Assembly: GCF_003344865.1 (NCBI RefSeq)
Contig: NZ_CP031165.1
Coordinates: 5,213,910 to 5,277,909, forward strand
DNA length: 64,000 bases
Reading direction: 5' to 3'
Source: Euzebya pacifica
GTDB lineage: Bacteria; Actinomycetota; Nitriliruptoria; Euzebyales; Euzebyaceae
Shown here: piece after piece, positions 23,923-33,035 of the stretch
Numbering within the stretch: position 1 is the first letter of the stretch
How the letters are laid out: every line of letters starts with the position of its first letter
Notes under the pieces: model-generated
Seen by the model: the letters and a program-made list of their open reading frames with translations, nothing else
What the model was told of the DNA's origin: nothing
Database searches by the model: none
Program-made: the position numbers and the translations under genes

Positions 23923-25131
23923 GTGACTGACGACGGCTCCGTGACCCATGACGGCTCCGCGACCCACGGCAGCGGCCGGCTGCTGCTCGCGGTGGAGGCC
24001 ACGCCCGAGAAGATGGACGCGGCCCTGCGTGACGCCTGGGCCGGCGGTCCGGCGGTGCTGCCCCTGGACCCGCGGCTGCCCCCGCGTGCGCGGGGCGGGC
24101 TGGTCGCCGACCTGAAGCCCGGCGCGATCGTCAAACCGGGCGGGCTGATCGCCCTCCCCGGCGGTCAACCGGTACCCGACGACACCGTCGTGGTGGTCCC
24201 GACCAGCGGTTCCACCGGCAAGCCGAAGGGCGTGATGCTGTCCCGCAGCGCCGTGGAGGCCAGCACGACGCTCGGTCTGGACGCCACGGGCAGCGACCCG
24301 GACGTGCCGTGGTTGTGCTGCCTGCCGACCAGCCACGTCGCCGGGGTCCTGGTCCTGCTGCGTGCCATCGTCACCGGCACCCCTGCGGTGCTGCACGACG
24401 GCTTCGACGTCGAGGCGATCCGCGCCCTCGACGGTCCGGTGCACCTGGCCGTGGTCCCGACGATGCTGCGCCGCCTGCTGGACGCCGGTGCCGACCCCGA
24501 CGGCTGGGGCACCGTCCTGGTCGGCGGTGCCCGCCTGACCGACGGGTTGGTCGAGCGCGTCCCCGGCCTGACCACGACCTACGGATCGAGCGAGACCAGC
24601 GGCGGCTGCGTGTACGACGGCGTGCCCCTGCCCGGCGTGGACGTGGGCACCACCGACGACGGCCGCCTGACGATCGGTGGTCCGACGCTGATGACCGGCT
24701 ACCGGACCACGACACCGGGCACGGGCCAGGGCCTGGTCGACGGACGGTTCGTCACCTCCGATGTCGGCGAGGTCGGTGCCGACGGGCGGGTGACCGTGAT
24801 CGGCCGGGCCGACGACGTGATCGTCACCGGCGGGGAGAAGGTCGTGGCGGCCAGCGTGGCCAGCCTGCTCGAGCAGCACCCGGCCATCGCCGAGGCCGAG
24901 GTGGTGGGCGTGCCCGACGCCGAGTGGGGACAACGCGCCGTGGCCGTGGTCGTGCCCGACCAGGTCGGCGCGGTCCTGTCCCTGGCCATCCTCCGCAGCT
25001 TCGTGGCCGAACGCATGCCGCGCTACGCCGCACCGCGCGACCTCGTGGTCGTCAACGCGTTGCCACGCCTGCCGTCGGGCAAGGTCGACCGCCTGGCCCT
25101 CCAGCGAGCCGTCGCCGCAGAGGCCCAGTAG
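23923..25131 (+). CDS. menE: o-Succinylbenzoate-CoA ligase
   Basis: A 402-residue ANL-family adenylating enzyme that activates o-succinylbenzoate with CoA. Core motifs are VVVPTSGSTGKPKGVMLS (P-loop), TTYGSSETSGG, TSDVGEVGADGRVTVIGRADDVIVTGGEKV (hinge) and the terminal LPSGKVDR lysine. It is shorter at the N-terminus than Bacillus MenE, as in other actinobacteria. The N-terminus has a small internal duplication (TDDGS/THDGS). The start at 23923 is chosen from the leaderless spacing; GTG 23914 and ATG 23887 are in-frame alternatives. It is divergent from menA. Confidence 0.9.
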   Translation: MTDDGSVTHDGSATHGSGRLLLAVEATPEKMDAALRDAWAGGPAVLPLDPRLPPRARGGLVADLKPGAIVKPGGLIALPGGQPVPDDTVVVVPTSGSTGKPKGVMLSRSAVEASTTLGLDATGSDPDVPWLCCLPTSHVAGVLVLLRAIVTGTPAVLHDGFDVEAIRALDGPVHLAVVPTMLRRLLDAGADPDGWGTVLVGGARLTDGLVERVPGLTTTYGSSETSGGCVYDGVPLPGVDVGTTDDGRLTIGGPTLMTGYRTTTPGTGQGLVDGRFVTSDVGEVGADGRVTVIGRADDVIVTGGEKVVAASVASLLEQHPAIAEAEVVGVPDAEWGQRAVAVVVPDQVGAVLSLAILRSFVAERMPRYAAPRDLVVVNALPRLPSGKVDRLALQRAVAAEAQ

Positions 25132-25191
25132 CCCCCCACGATCGGCGCCTCGTCTTCGCCCGCACGGCCGCGCTGGTGTACAAGATGGGCC

Positions 25192-25446
25192 ATGGCCGCC
25201 ATTCCTGCCGAGCCGACCAGCCCCGTGATCGCCAACCTGGTGGTCCTCGCGGGCTTCGTCGCGATCTTCAGCACGTTCGTCACCGACTCCCCGTTCTCGT
25301 GGATCGTGGGCGCGATCATGGTCGTGGCCGGGGGCATCTGGGCCGGGTTCGTCGGCAACGGAACCGTCGACGAGGCCGTCGTGCCCGACACCGCCGGAAC
25401 CCACGTGGACGCCTCGGAGGGGCAGACCAACGGCGGCGCCGCCTGA
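25192..25446 (+). CDS. Small two-helix membrane protein, 84 aa
   Basis: Two hydrophobic helices (about residues 12-31 and 36-56) are followed by a polar tail (GTHVDASEGQTNGGAA). No family was recognised. TACAAG at 25179-25184 lies 7 bases before the ATG, a weak match to the leaderless pattern. It sits between menE and the cell wall-binding repeat gene, both on the same strand. Confidence 0.5.
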   Translation: MAAIPAEPTSPVIANLVVLAGFVAIFSTFVTDSPFSWIVGAIMVVAGGIWAGFVGNGTVDEAVVPDTAGTHVDASEGQTNGGAA

Positions 25447-25459
25447 GCCCAGCCGCCGG

Positions 25460-26512
25460 GTGAGGCGGCGTGATCCCGACGACCAGCAGGGGTGGGGGGA
25501 CGTCCCCACGTCGCGTCTGGAGCATCCTTTCTTCAGGCTGGTCCAGGTCCTCGTCCTCGCGGCGGTGATCCTGTACGGCCTGAACGAGCTCGGGTTGCTG
25601 TCCCGCGAGATCCGCGACGTGCGGGTCGTGCGCGTCACCGGCGAGGACCCCATCCGCGTGGCCGCATCGGCCGCGCGCGAGGCCCACGGTGGCCGGGCCG
25701 AGACGGTGGTGATCGTCAGCGTCGACGCGCTTGCCGACGGGGTCGCCGCGACCGGCCTCGCCGGCATCCTCGAGGCGCCGATCCTCCTCAACGAAGCCAC
25801 CCTCGTCAGCCCGCAGACGCGCGACGTCATCCGCGAGCTGGACACCGAGCGCGCGATCCTGATCGGTGGCACCAGCGCCCTGAACGGCGTCGTCGAACGG
25901 ACCTTCGCCGACGAGATGGGGCTGGAGACCATCCGCATCGCCGGCAACTCCCGGTTCGACACCGCGGTTCGTGTGGCGCAGCTGTTCACCGACAACGGCG
26001 AGGTCGGTGTGCTCGACGGCCTCCGCACGGCGCTCGTGGTCCCGGCCGAGGACGTGGCGACCGGGCTGGCCGCCGGCGGGCTGGCCGCGGGCCGCGCGGC
26101 ACCGCTGCCGGTGCTGTACAGCCAGAGCGGCGCGCTGCCCGGACCGACCGTCGATGCGCTTGCCCGGATGGGGATCGAGCAGGTCGTCACCGCATCGCCC
26201 ATCACCGTCTTCGACGGCCGGGTGATCACCGTGTCCGGGCCGGTCGACGTTGCCGACACCGCCACGGAGCTGCGCGAGTTCCAGCCGTCCCGTGTCGTGA
26301 TCGTGCCCGATGGCGACGATGCCCGGGCGTTGGTCGGTGGACCGGTCGCGGGCCTGGAGAGCGGCGTCATCATGCCGTTCTCCCTCGCGCAGGACTGGCT
26401 GGAGGCCAACTGCGGCACGGTTGCCGAGCTGTTCGTCATCGCCGAGGACACCGTCGTCACCGACGCCGACCTCGAGGTCCTGCGCCGCGCCGCCACCGCC
26501 TGCGGGGACTGA
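25460..26512 (+). CDS. Membrane-anchored cell wall-binding repeat 2 protein
   Basis: A 350-residue protein with one N-terminal membrane helix (LVQVLVLAAVILYGLNELGLL, about 28-48). The rest is built of cell wall-binding type 2 repeats: DALADGVAATGLAGILEAPILL, ERAILIGGTSALN, RIAGNSRFDTAVRVAQ, AAPLPVLYSQSGALP. No enzymatic domain is attached, unlike the GDPD protein at 4173. It probably helps organise or bind wall polymers. The GTG at 25460 is used. The N-terminal cytosolic stretch is short and charged (RRRDPDDQQGWGD). Confidence 0.8.
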   Translation: MRRRDPDDQQGWGDVPTSRLEHPFFRLVQVLVLAAVILYGLNELGLLSREIRDVRVVRVTGEDPIRVAASAAREAHGGRAETVVIVSVDALADGVAATGLAGILEAPILLNEATLVSPQTRDVIRELDTERAILIGGTSALNGVVERTFADEMGLETIRIAGNSRFDTAVRVAQLFTDNGEVGVLDGLRTALVVPAEDVATGLAAGGLAAGRAAPLPVLYSQSGALPGPTVDALARMGIEQVVTASPITVFDGRVITVSGPVDVADTATELREFQPSRVVIVPDGDDARALVGGPVAGLESGVIMPFSLAQDWLEANCGTVAELFVIAEDTVVTDADLEVLRRAATACGD

Positions 26513-26548
26513 CATCAGCGGCCGCGCCCTGACCGGACCGGGGCGTTG

Positions 26549-29275
26549 ATGCGACGTGCGCTGGCAGGGGTCGCCGTCCTGGTGCTGGCCGTGGTCGGCC
26601 TGGTGATCGCGGGGCGCGACACCCCGGTGGCGGAGGAGTCGCTGACCGTGGAGGTGTCCAGCCCTGCGGGTGACCCGTCGGTGACGCTGGACGCCGGCCT
26701 GTACGTGGCTGACGGGGTGACGTTGCCCGCGCCGGCGTTGTTGCTGGCCCATGGCTTCGGCTCCGACCGGTCGTCGCTGGACGAGACCGCCCGCGCGTGG
26801 GCTCGTGAGGGGCATGTTGTGCTGACCTGGTCGGCCCGCGGGTTCGGGGCGTCCGGGGGGACGATCGGCCTGAACGACCCGGACCGGGAGATCGCCGACG
26901 TCAGCGAGCTGGTCGACCTGCTCGTCGGCCGGCCCGAGGTGCAGCAGGACGCCACGGGCGACCCCCGCGTGGCGCTGGCCGGCGGGAGCTACGGCGGTGG
27001 GGCAGCGCTGATGGCCGGCACGACCGAACCTCGCCTCGACGCGATCGTTGCGGTCGCGGCGTGGCACGACCTGGCGCGGGCGCTCTCGCCAGCGGCGACG
27101 GGCGGCACCGGGGTGCTGAAGGAGCAGTGGGTCAGCCTGCTGTTCACGTCGGCGCTGCTCGGCGGCATCGACGAACCCGCCCCGTCCAGCATCCCGGCGC
27201 AGGCGACCCCCGCCGTGCCGGGGCTGTGCGGCCGGTTCGACCCGGCGATCTGTGCGCTGTACGTCGAGGCGGCCCGGACCGGTGTGTTGGCGCCCGAGGA
27301 CGCGGCCCTGCTGACCGCCCGCAGCCCCGCGGGCAGGCTGGCCGACGCAGCGGCGCCGACCCTGCTCGTGCACGCCATGGACGACACGTTGTTCTCGCTC
27401 GGCCAGTCCCTCGCCAACGCCGAGGAGCTCGTGACCGCCGACGTGCCCTTCGCGCTGCGCTGGGTCGCCGGTGAACACGGCGGTCTGCCCGGTCCCGACA
27501 GCCCCGCCGGACGCGAGATGGCGATGTGGCTCGACCGTTGGCTCGCGGGCGAGGACGACGGCGTGCCACCGACCTTCTCCTGGTACGACGCGGTCGCTGG
27601 TGGCGACGTGACCCCGGAGGCCGAACCCGGAACGGTGCTCGGCCCGACGGCCTCGACCAGCTGGGTGCTGGCCGACGGCACGCTCGTCCCGCGCAGCGAG
27701 GTCGAGGACGACCGGCCCGAGGATTCCGACGGTGTCGCCGGATCGCTGGTCGTGGCCCATCCGCCCGGCGGCCTGCCTGCGGCCCTGTCGTCGTTACCGG
27801 GCCTGGGCGCGCTGGCAGGCCTGCTGCCGGCCATCGACGTGCCCGGCCAGTCCGTGTCGGTCGAGACCGCTGCCCTGGACGACGACCTCGTGCTGGTCGG
27901 ACGACCGACGCTGGACCTGGAGATCACCGGGCTGGAGCAGCCCGCGCCGTCGACGGCCGACGCCCCCGCCCCGGCGTTGCTGGCCAAGCTGTACGACGTC
28001 ACGCCCGGCGGGTCGGCGACGTTGCTGCACAGCACGGTGACCCCGCTGCGCGCCACCGTCGGCCGGCTGGAGGTCCCGCTGGAACCGGTCGCCCACCGGT
28101 TCGTGGCCGGGAACCGCCTCCGGCTGGTCCTCGCGACCACCGACCAGGCGCTGTCGACCGGACGGGACCCATCGATCGTCATGGCCGACGGCAGCACGCT
28201 GTCGCTCGTCCTGCCGGTCACGACCCCACCGCGCACCACGACCCTCCCGGCGCTGGTCCGGGTGCTCGTCCCGGTCGTCCTGGTCGTGGCGGCCGCGCTG
28301 CTGGCCGCCCTCGTCCTCCGCCGCCGTGACGCCCACGTGGCCGCCGCCGCTGCCCGACCGGATGCCCCTGCCGTGGTGATCGAGCGGCTGGCCAAGCGGT
28401 ATGCCGACGGCAAGGTCGCCGTCGACGGCCTCGACCTGGTCGTCGAACGCGGTCAGGTGTTCGGCCTGCTGGGCCCCAACGGCGCCGGCAAGACGACCAC
28501 GATGCGGATGCTGCTCGGGCTGATCACGCCCACCGAGGGCACGGTCGAGGTCCTGGGCCACCGGATGACCCCCGGGCATCCGGTCCTGCACCGGGTGGGC
28601 GTGCTGGTCGAGGGACCCGGTTTCGCGCCGTACCTCAGCGGCCGGCGCAACCTGGAGACCTACTGGCGGGTGGCCGGCCGGGACCCCGCCGAAGCCGACA
28701 TGGACCGGGCGCTGTCCGTTGCCGACCTCGGCGATGCGATCGACCGGCCGGTCCGCACCTACTCACACGGCATGACGCAGCGGCTGGCCATCGCGCAGTC
28801 GCTGCTCGGCGGACCGGACCTGCTGGTGCTCGACGAACCGACCGACGGACTGGACCCCGAGCAGATCCGGGGAATGCGGCAACTGCTCGCCCGGCTGGGC
28901 CGCGAGGGCATCACGGTGCTGGTCTCCAGCCACCTGCTGGCCGAGGTCGAGCAGATGTGCACCCACGCCGCCGTGGTGCAGCACGGCCGCGTCCTGGTCA
29001 GCGGGCCGGTTGCCGAGCTGCGTGGCGCCAGCCGGTCGATCGTGGTCCGCACCGACGACCACGACCGGGCGGCGACGGTGCTCGCCGCGGCCCTGGACCT
29101 CGATCGGATCGACGTCGAGGGGGACGGCCTGGTGGTGCACCTGGGTGACGACGGCCGGGTCACCAGCCCGGCGGTCTTGGCCGCGCTGGTGGCTGCCGGC
29201 ATCGGGGTGGAGTCGTTGACCCCGCGGGGACGCCTCGAGGACGTCTTCCTCGACCTGACCGGAGGCACCCCGTGA
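26549..29275 (+). CDS. S15/CocE-type hydrolase fused to an ABC transporter ATPase
   Basis: One 908-residue chain with two activities. An N-terminal signal anchor (about 4-22) leads to an alpha/beta-hydrolase of the X-Pro dipeptidyl-peptidase/CocE type, with nucleophile motif AGGSYGG (S147), acid near VHAMDDTL and histidine in GEHGGLPG, followed by a beta-rich C-terminal domain. A second membrane helix (~565-589) precedes a complete ABC ATPase: Walker A GPNGAGKTT (642-650), signature YSHGMTQR, Walker B LLVLDEP, SSHLL switch. The topology puts the hydrolase outside and the ATPase inside. The permease gene follows 31 bases later. Substrate unknown. ATG 26549 is preferred over the adjacent TTG 26546. 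Confidence 0.88.
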   Translation: MRRALAGVAVLVLAVVGLVIAGRDTPVAEESLTVEVSSPAGDPSVTLDAGLYVADGVTLPAPALLLAHGFGSDRSSLDETARAWAREGHVVLTWSARGFGASGGTIGLNDPDREIADVSELVDLLVGRPEVQQDATGDPRVALAGGSYGGGAALMAGTTEPRLDAIVAVAAWHDLARALSPAATGGTGVLKEQWVSLLFTSALLGGIDEPAPSSIPAQATPAVPGLCGRFDPAICALYVEAARTGVLAPEDAALLTARSPAGRLADAAAPTLLVHAMDDTLFSLGQSLANAEELVTADVPFALRWVAGEHGGLPGPDSPAGREMAMWLDRWLAGEDDGVPPTFSWYDAVAGGDVTPEAEPGTVLGPTASTSWVLADGTLVPRSEVEDDRPEDSDGVAGSLVVAHPPGGLPAALSSLPGLGALAGLLPAIDVPGQSVSVETAALDDDLVLVGRPTLDLEITGLEQPAPSTADAPAPALLAKLYDVTPGGSATLLHSTVTPLRATVGRLEVPLEPVAHRFVAGNRLRLVLATTDQALSTGRDPSIVMADGSTLSLVLPVTTPPRTTTLPALVRVLVPVVLVVAAALLAALVLRRRDAHVAAAAARPDAPAVVIERLAKRYADGKVAVDGLDLVVERGQVFGLLGPNGAGKTTTMRMLLGLITPTEGTVEVLGHRMTPGHPVLHRVGVLVEGPGFAPYLSGRRNLETYWRVAGRDPAEADMDRALSVADLGDAIDRPVRTYSHGMTQRLAIAQSLLGGPDLLVLDEPTDGLDPEQIRGMRQLLARLGREGITVLVSSHLLAEVEQMCTHAAVVQHGRVLVSGPVAELRGASRSIVVRTDDHDRAATVLAAALDLDRIDVEGDGLVVHLGDDGRVTSPAVLAALVAAGIGVESLTPRGRLEDVFLDLTGGTP

Positions 29276-29306
29276 CCCCGACCACCCACCAGCCGAGGAG
29301 GGTCCC

Positions 29307-30110
29307 ATGGGCGCGGAGCTGAGCCGCCAGCTGCGTCGCCGTCGGACCCTGCTCGGGCTGGGCGGGCTGGCGTTGGTGCCGGTGCTGCTGGCCCTGGCGT
29401 TCGCGCTGACCACCGGCGACGGCGACGGCGGCGGGGGTGACCCGACGGGCCTGTTCGACCTGACCCGCCTGTCGGCGCTGAACTTCACCATCACGTGTGT
29501 GGCCGCGACCGCCCCGTTCCTGCTGCTGTCGGTCATCGCGCTGTTCACCGGCGACCCCGTCTCCTCCGAGGCGTCGTGGGGCAGCCTGCGCTACCTCCTG
29601 ACCCGGCCGGTCAGCCGCACCCGGCTGCTCGGCCGCAAGCTGGTCGTGGGGTTGGGCCTGTCGGTGGCCGCCGGACTGGTCGTCGTGGTCTCGGGGTTGA
29701 TCGCCGGGACGATCGCCTTCGGGTGGGGACCGGTCGAGACGCCCTTCGGTGCCCTGGCGGAGGGCGAGGCGATCGTGCGGATCCTCGCGATCCTCGGCTA
29801 CGTCCTTTGGAACGGGGCCTGGGTCGCCTGCCTGGCCTTCGCGCTGTCGGTCGTCACCGACGAACCCGTGGGGGCGGTCGCCGGCACGATCGTGCTCGTG
29901 ATCGTCGTGCAGATCCTGGACAACATCACCGCGCTTGGCGACGTCCGCCAGTGGCTGCCGGTGCACGAGTCAGCGGCATGGCTGGGCCTGCTGGCGGACC
30001 CGCCGCGGTGGGGCGACCTGGTCCGCGGCATGTGGCTGCAGATCCCCTGGGCCGCCCTCTTCCTGGGTTTCGCCTGGTGGCGCTTCCTCAGGCGTGACGT
30101 CCTCAGCTGA
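29307..30110 (+). CDS. ABC-2 type transporter permease
   Basis: A 267-residue membrane protein with about six helices. The first lies after the basic SRQLRRRR leader, with an ABC-2 type SWGSLRYLLTRPVSRTRLLGRKL coupling segment between helices 2 and 3. GAGGAGGG about 5 bases before the ATG is a strong ribosome binding site. It is the membrane partner of the fused hydrolase-ATPase upstream; a homodimer with two ATPase subunits would make a complete exporter. Confidence 0.85.
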   Translation: MGAELSRQLRRRRTLLGLGGLALVPVLLALAFALTTGDGDGGGGDPTGLFDLTRLSALNFTITCVAATAPFLLLSVIALFTGDPVSSEASWGSLRYLLTRPVSRTRLLGRKLVVGLGLSVAAGLVVVVSGLIAGTIAFGWGPVETPFGALAEGEAIVRILAILGYVLWNGAWVACLAFALSVVTDEPVGAVAGTIVLVIVVQILDNITALGDVRQWLPVHESAAWLGLLADPPRWGDLVRGMWLQIPWAALFLGFAWWRFLRRDVLS

Positions 30111-30134
30111 CGGGACCTACCGGGACGAGACGGG

Positions 30135-32018
30135 TCAGTCGACGCGCAGGGCGTAGGCGATCGTGTCGCGGAGGGCCTTCGCGCCGCTCTGCGTCAGGTG
30201 CACGCCGTCCCCGCCGAACCAGTTCGGGGTGCCGTCGGAGGCGCCCTGCCAGTCGGCCAGGACGGTGTTGGGGTACCGACCGGTGGCGCCCGACAACGCC
30301 CGGTTGACCTGTGACTCCCACGGTCGCGGCACACGGACGGTGACCAGGACGACCCGGCCAGCGTCGGCGAAGCGCTCCAGCACGGCATCGAGCGTGTCGG
30401 TGGTGACCGCGCCGTTGTTGCCGAGGTGGATCACGACGGCGTCGTCGGGACCCGGATCGACCTCCGGCATCTCCAGCAACTCGTGCCACTGACGCCCGAT
30501 CCGTGCGTCCATGACCACACCGTCGAGGGTCTCGACCTGTTCGGCGGCACCGACCATGACGCTGTCACCCACGACGAACACCTGCGGGAAGTCGTAGGCC
30601 GGAAGGGTGTCGGGGTCGACGACCGGTTCCCCGGCGGGTTCCTCGGTGGACAGCGGGGTGGGCGGCCCGTCGACGTGCTCGGCGACCATGACCCCGCCAC
30701 GAACGCCCTTGGGGATGTAGGAGGGGGTGGTGCCGTCGGTGGTGGCCAGCTCGATGGGCGCCGCCGCCGCGGGGCTCTGTCGGGCGAGCTGCACGTTGCC
30801 GACGGCGAACAACGACACGCCGGAGATGGCCACGATGGCGACGCCTCGGCGGAGGGCCGGGGTCTCCGGTGCGCTGCGGAACAGCGCGATGACCTGCTGG
30901 CCGAAACGGCCCTCGCGAACCGGCCGTTCGATGAAGGTGAACGACAGCTCGGCCAGCGCGACGGTGGCGCTCAGGCGCAGCACGGTCAGCCACGGCTCGG
31001 ACACGATGGTGTCCACGCCCGGGCGCAGGACCATGAAGACCGGCCAGTGCCACAGGTACAAGCCGTAGGACCGCTGTCCGATCCAGCGCAACGGCTTCGC
31101 CGACAACGGCACGGCGACCAGCGAGCCGGGGTTGGCCACGGCAGCGACCACGGCGACGGTGGCGATGGCGATCAGCAGGAACCCACCGCGGTAGAGGCGT
31201 GCGTCATAGGCCCCCAGGGTCCACAGCTGGTGCCCGATGACGAGCAGGCCCACGACGCCGGCGATGTCGGGCCAGGCGGACGCGCGCAGCCGTTCGGTCA
31301 GCGGGCCACCGGCGACCCAGGGCCGCCAGACCATGGCCATGGCGACGCCGACGAGGATGCCGGCGGCACGGGTGTCGGTGCCGTAGTACAGCCGCGAGGG
31401 GTCCACGGTCGGGTCGAACCCGGTCCACATGAGGGCGACGGAGGCGACGATGCCGGCCAGCACCACGCCGAGGGTGATGCGCCTGCCCAGCAGGCGTCGT
31501 CCGGCCAGGAACAGGGTCGGCATGAGCAGGTAGAACTGCTCCTCGATGGCCAGGGACCACAGGTGCTGCAGCAGCGGTGGCCGGCCGAAGGACTCGAAGT
31601 AGGACTGTTCGGTCGCGATCAACGACCAGTTCATCACGTAGGTCGACGCGGCGACCGACTGACCCCAGAGGCTCCCCAGCGCATCGCGCGCGGTGAACAT
31701 CGCCAGCAGGGCCACGCCGATCAGCAGGACGGCCAGCGCCGGCAGCAACCGCTTGGCCCGCCGTTTCCAGAAGTCGACGAAGTCGATCCGGTCGGTGCGG
31801 TCGAACTCGGTGATCAGCAGGGCGGTGATCAGGTAGCCGGAGATCGCGAAGAAGACCTCGACCCCCAGGTAGCCGCCGGGCAGCCATGCCGCGTCGGCGT
31901 GGTAGACGATCACGGCCATCACGGCCAGCGCACGCAGCCCATCGAGCGCCGGCATGTAGGGCAGGCTGCGAACCGGCCCGACACTGAAGCGAAGGGGTGA
32001 CGAACGAGGAAGGATCAT
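30135..32018 (-). CDS. Acyltransferase 3 / SGNH-domain membrane protein
   Basis: About 627 residues. An OafA/YrhL-type O-acyltransferase domain of ten or more helices opens with LPYMPALDGLRALAVMAVIVYHAD. It also shows GGYLGVEVFFAISGYLIT, HLWSLAIEEQFYL and RSYGLYLWHWPVF. An extracellular SGNH hydrolase-like domain follows (VVGDSVMVGA...DGVHLTQSGA). Such fusions add acetyl groups to cell-envelope polysaccharide or peptidoglycan sugars. ATG 32018 is used, but a GTG at 32111 in the same frame would add a proline-rich 31-residue lead. Neither has a clear ribosome binding site. Confidence 0.87.
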   Translation of the reverse strand: MILPRSSPLRFSVGPVRSLPYMPALDGLRALAVMAVIVYHADAAWLPGGYLGVEVFFAISGYLITALLITEFDRTDRIDFVDFWKRRAKRLLPALAVLLIGVALLAMFTARDALGSLWGQSVAASTYVMNWSLIATEQSYFESFGRPPLLQHLWSLAIEEQFYLLMPTLFLAGRRLLGRRITLGVVLAGIVASVALMWTGFDPTVDPSRLYYGTDTRAAGILVGVAMAMVWRPWVAGGPLTERLRASAWPDIAGVVGLLVIGHQLWTLGAYDARLYRGGFLLIAIATVAVVAAVANPGSLVAVPLSAKPLRWIGQRSYGLYLWHWPVFMVLRPGVDTIVSEPWLTVLRLSATVALAELSFTFIERPVREGRFGQQVIALFRSAPETPALRRGVAIVAISGVSLFAVGNVQLARQSPAAAAPIELATTDGTTPSYIPKGVRGGVMVAEHVDGPPTPLSTEEPAGEPVVDPDTLPAYDFPQVFVVGDSVMVGAAEQVETLDGVVMDARIGRQWHELLEMPEVDPGPDDAVVIHLGNNGAVTTDTLDAVLERFADAGRVVLVTVRVPRPWESQVNRALSGATGRYPNTVLADWQGASDGTPNWFGGDGVHLTQSGAKALRDTIAYALRVD

Positions 32019-32188
32019 GCGGGGAAGGGGTGCCGGTCTGACCGGCGGGGGAAGAGGCGGCGGACTGCACGCAGCACCAGCCCGACGAAGGGCTTCGGCG
32101 TCGAACGACACCGTAGTTCGTTCTCGTCGTCAAGGGGTATCCGGCACGAGTACACGTCAAGTGTGGGTCGAGGGTTGGACCCGAGGGT

Positions 32189-32917
32189 TCACACCCCCGG
32201 CGGCGGTCCCGGAAACGGGCGTCCGAGCAGCCATCCGCCCGCCGTGTCGACGTGGATCTCCGTCGTCGGGAACCAGTGGACATCGACGTCGTCGCTGCCG
32301 ATCAGCAGCTCGATCTCGGTGCACCCCGCGATGACGCCCTGCGCCCCGTCGGCGACGAGATCAGTGACGAGCTGGCGGGCGACGCGTCGGCTGTCCTCGG
32401 TCACGACGTCGTTGACCAGCTCGTCGTAGATGATGGCGTGGATGGCGGCCCGGCCGGGCTCGTCGGGGACCACGACGTCCAGCCCGTGCGCCGCCAGCCG
32501 CCCCCGGTAGAAGTCGCCCTCCATCGTGTAGGCGGTGCCGAGCAGCCCGACTCGCTCGACCCCGGCGTCACGGACCGCGGCGGCCGTGGCGTCGGCGATG
32601 TGGAGGACCGGCAGTCCGCTGATGCGCCGCACGTCGGCCTCCACCCGATGCATCGTGTTGGTGCAGATCATCACCGCCTGGGCCCCGCAGGCACGCAGCC
32701 CGCCCGCTGCCGCGCCCAGCAGCCGGCCGGCGCCGTCCCAGTCTCCGTCGGCCTGCAGGGCCTCGACAGCCGCGAAGTCGAACGAGCGGACGACCAGGTC
32801 GGCGGAGTGCACCCCGCCGAGCTCGTCGTGCACGAGACGGTTCAGGCGGCGGTAGGCCTCGAGGGTGGACGGCCACGCCATGCCACCGAGCAGGCCGAGA
32901 CAGCGATTCGTGGTCAT
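32189..32917 (-). CDS. Aspartate/glutamate racemase family protein
   Basis: A 242-residue cofactor-independent racemase-fold protein. It starts LGLLGGMAWPSTLEAYRRLN and has the two catalytic cysteines in ICTNTMH and AGCTEIELL at the expected positions. Members racemise aspartate, glutamate or hydantoin-type substrates. The GGMAWPST start suits the aspartate racemase (YgeA) type. A TACGGT hexamer lies 6 bases before the ATG, so the mRNA may be leaderless. It is divergent from the mechanosensitive channel gene. Confidence 0.87.
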   Translation of the reverse strand: MTTNRCLGLLGGMAWPSTLEAYRRLNRLVHDELGGVHSADLVVRSFDFAAVEALQADGDWDGAGRLLGAAAGGLRACGAQAVMICTNTMHRVEADVRRISGLPVLHIADATAAAVRDAGVERVGLLGTAYTMEGDFYRGRLAAHGLDVVVPDEPGRAAIHAIIYDELVNDVVTEDSRRVARQLVTDLVADGAQGVIAGCTEIELLIGSDDVDVHWFPTTEIHVDTAGGWLLGRPFPGPPPGV

Positions 32918-33035
32918 GTCCGCACCGTAGCGGGCCCCGCGGTTCGGCCGGCCTGCCTCCCGTTTGTCCGACCGACCCCGGGGTAGAAGGGGCCGAGGAG
33001 CACGTCCCGCACCCCGACAGGCGCCCGAACCCCGC

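Noticed and set aside
23806-26496. Minus-strand frame of about 900 codons overlapping menE
   Set aside because: MenE motifs lie on the plus strand and are complete. The antisense frame is Ser/Arg/Thr-rich noise.
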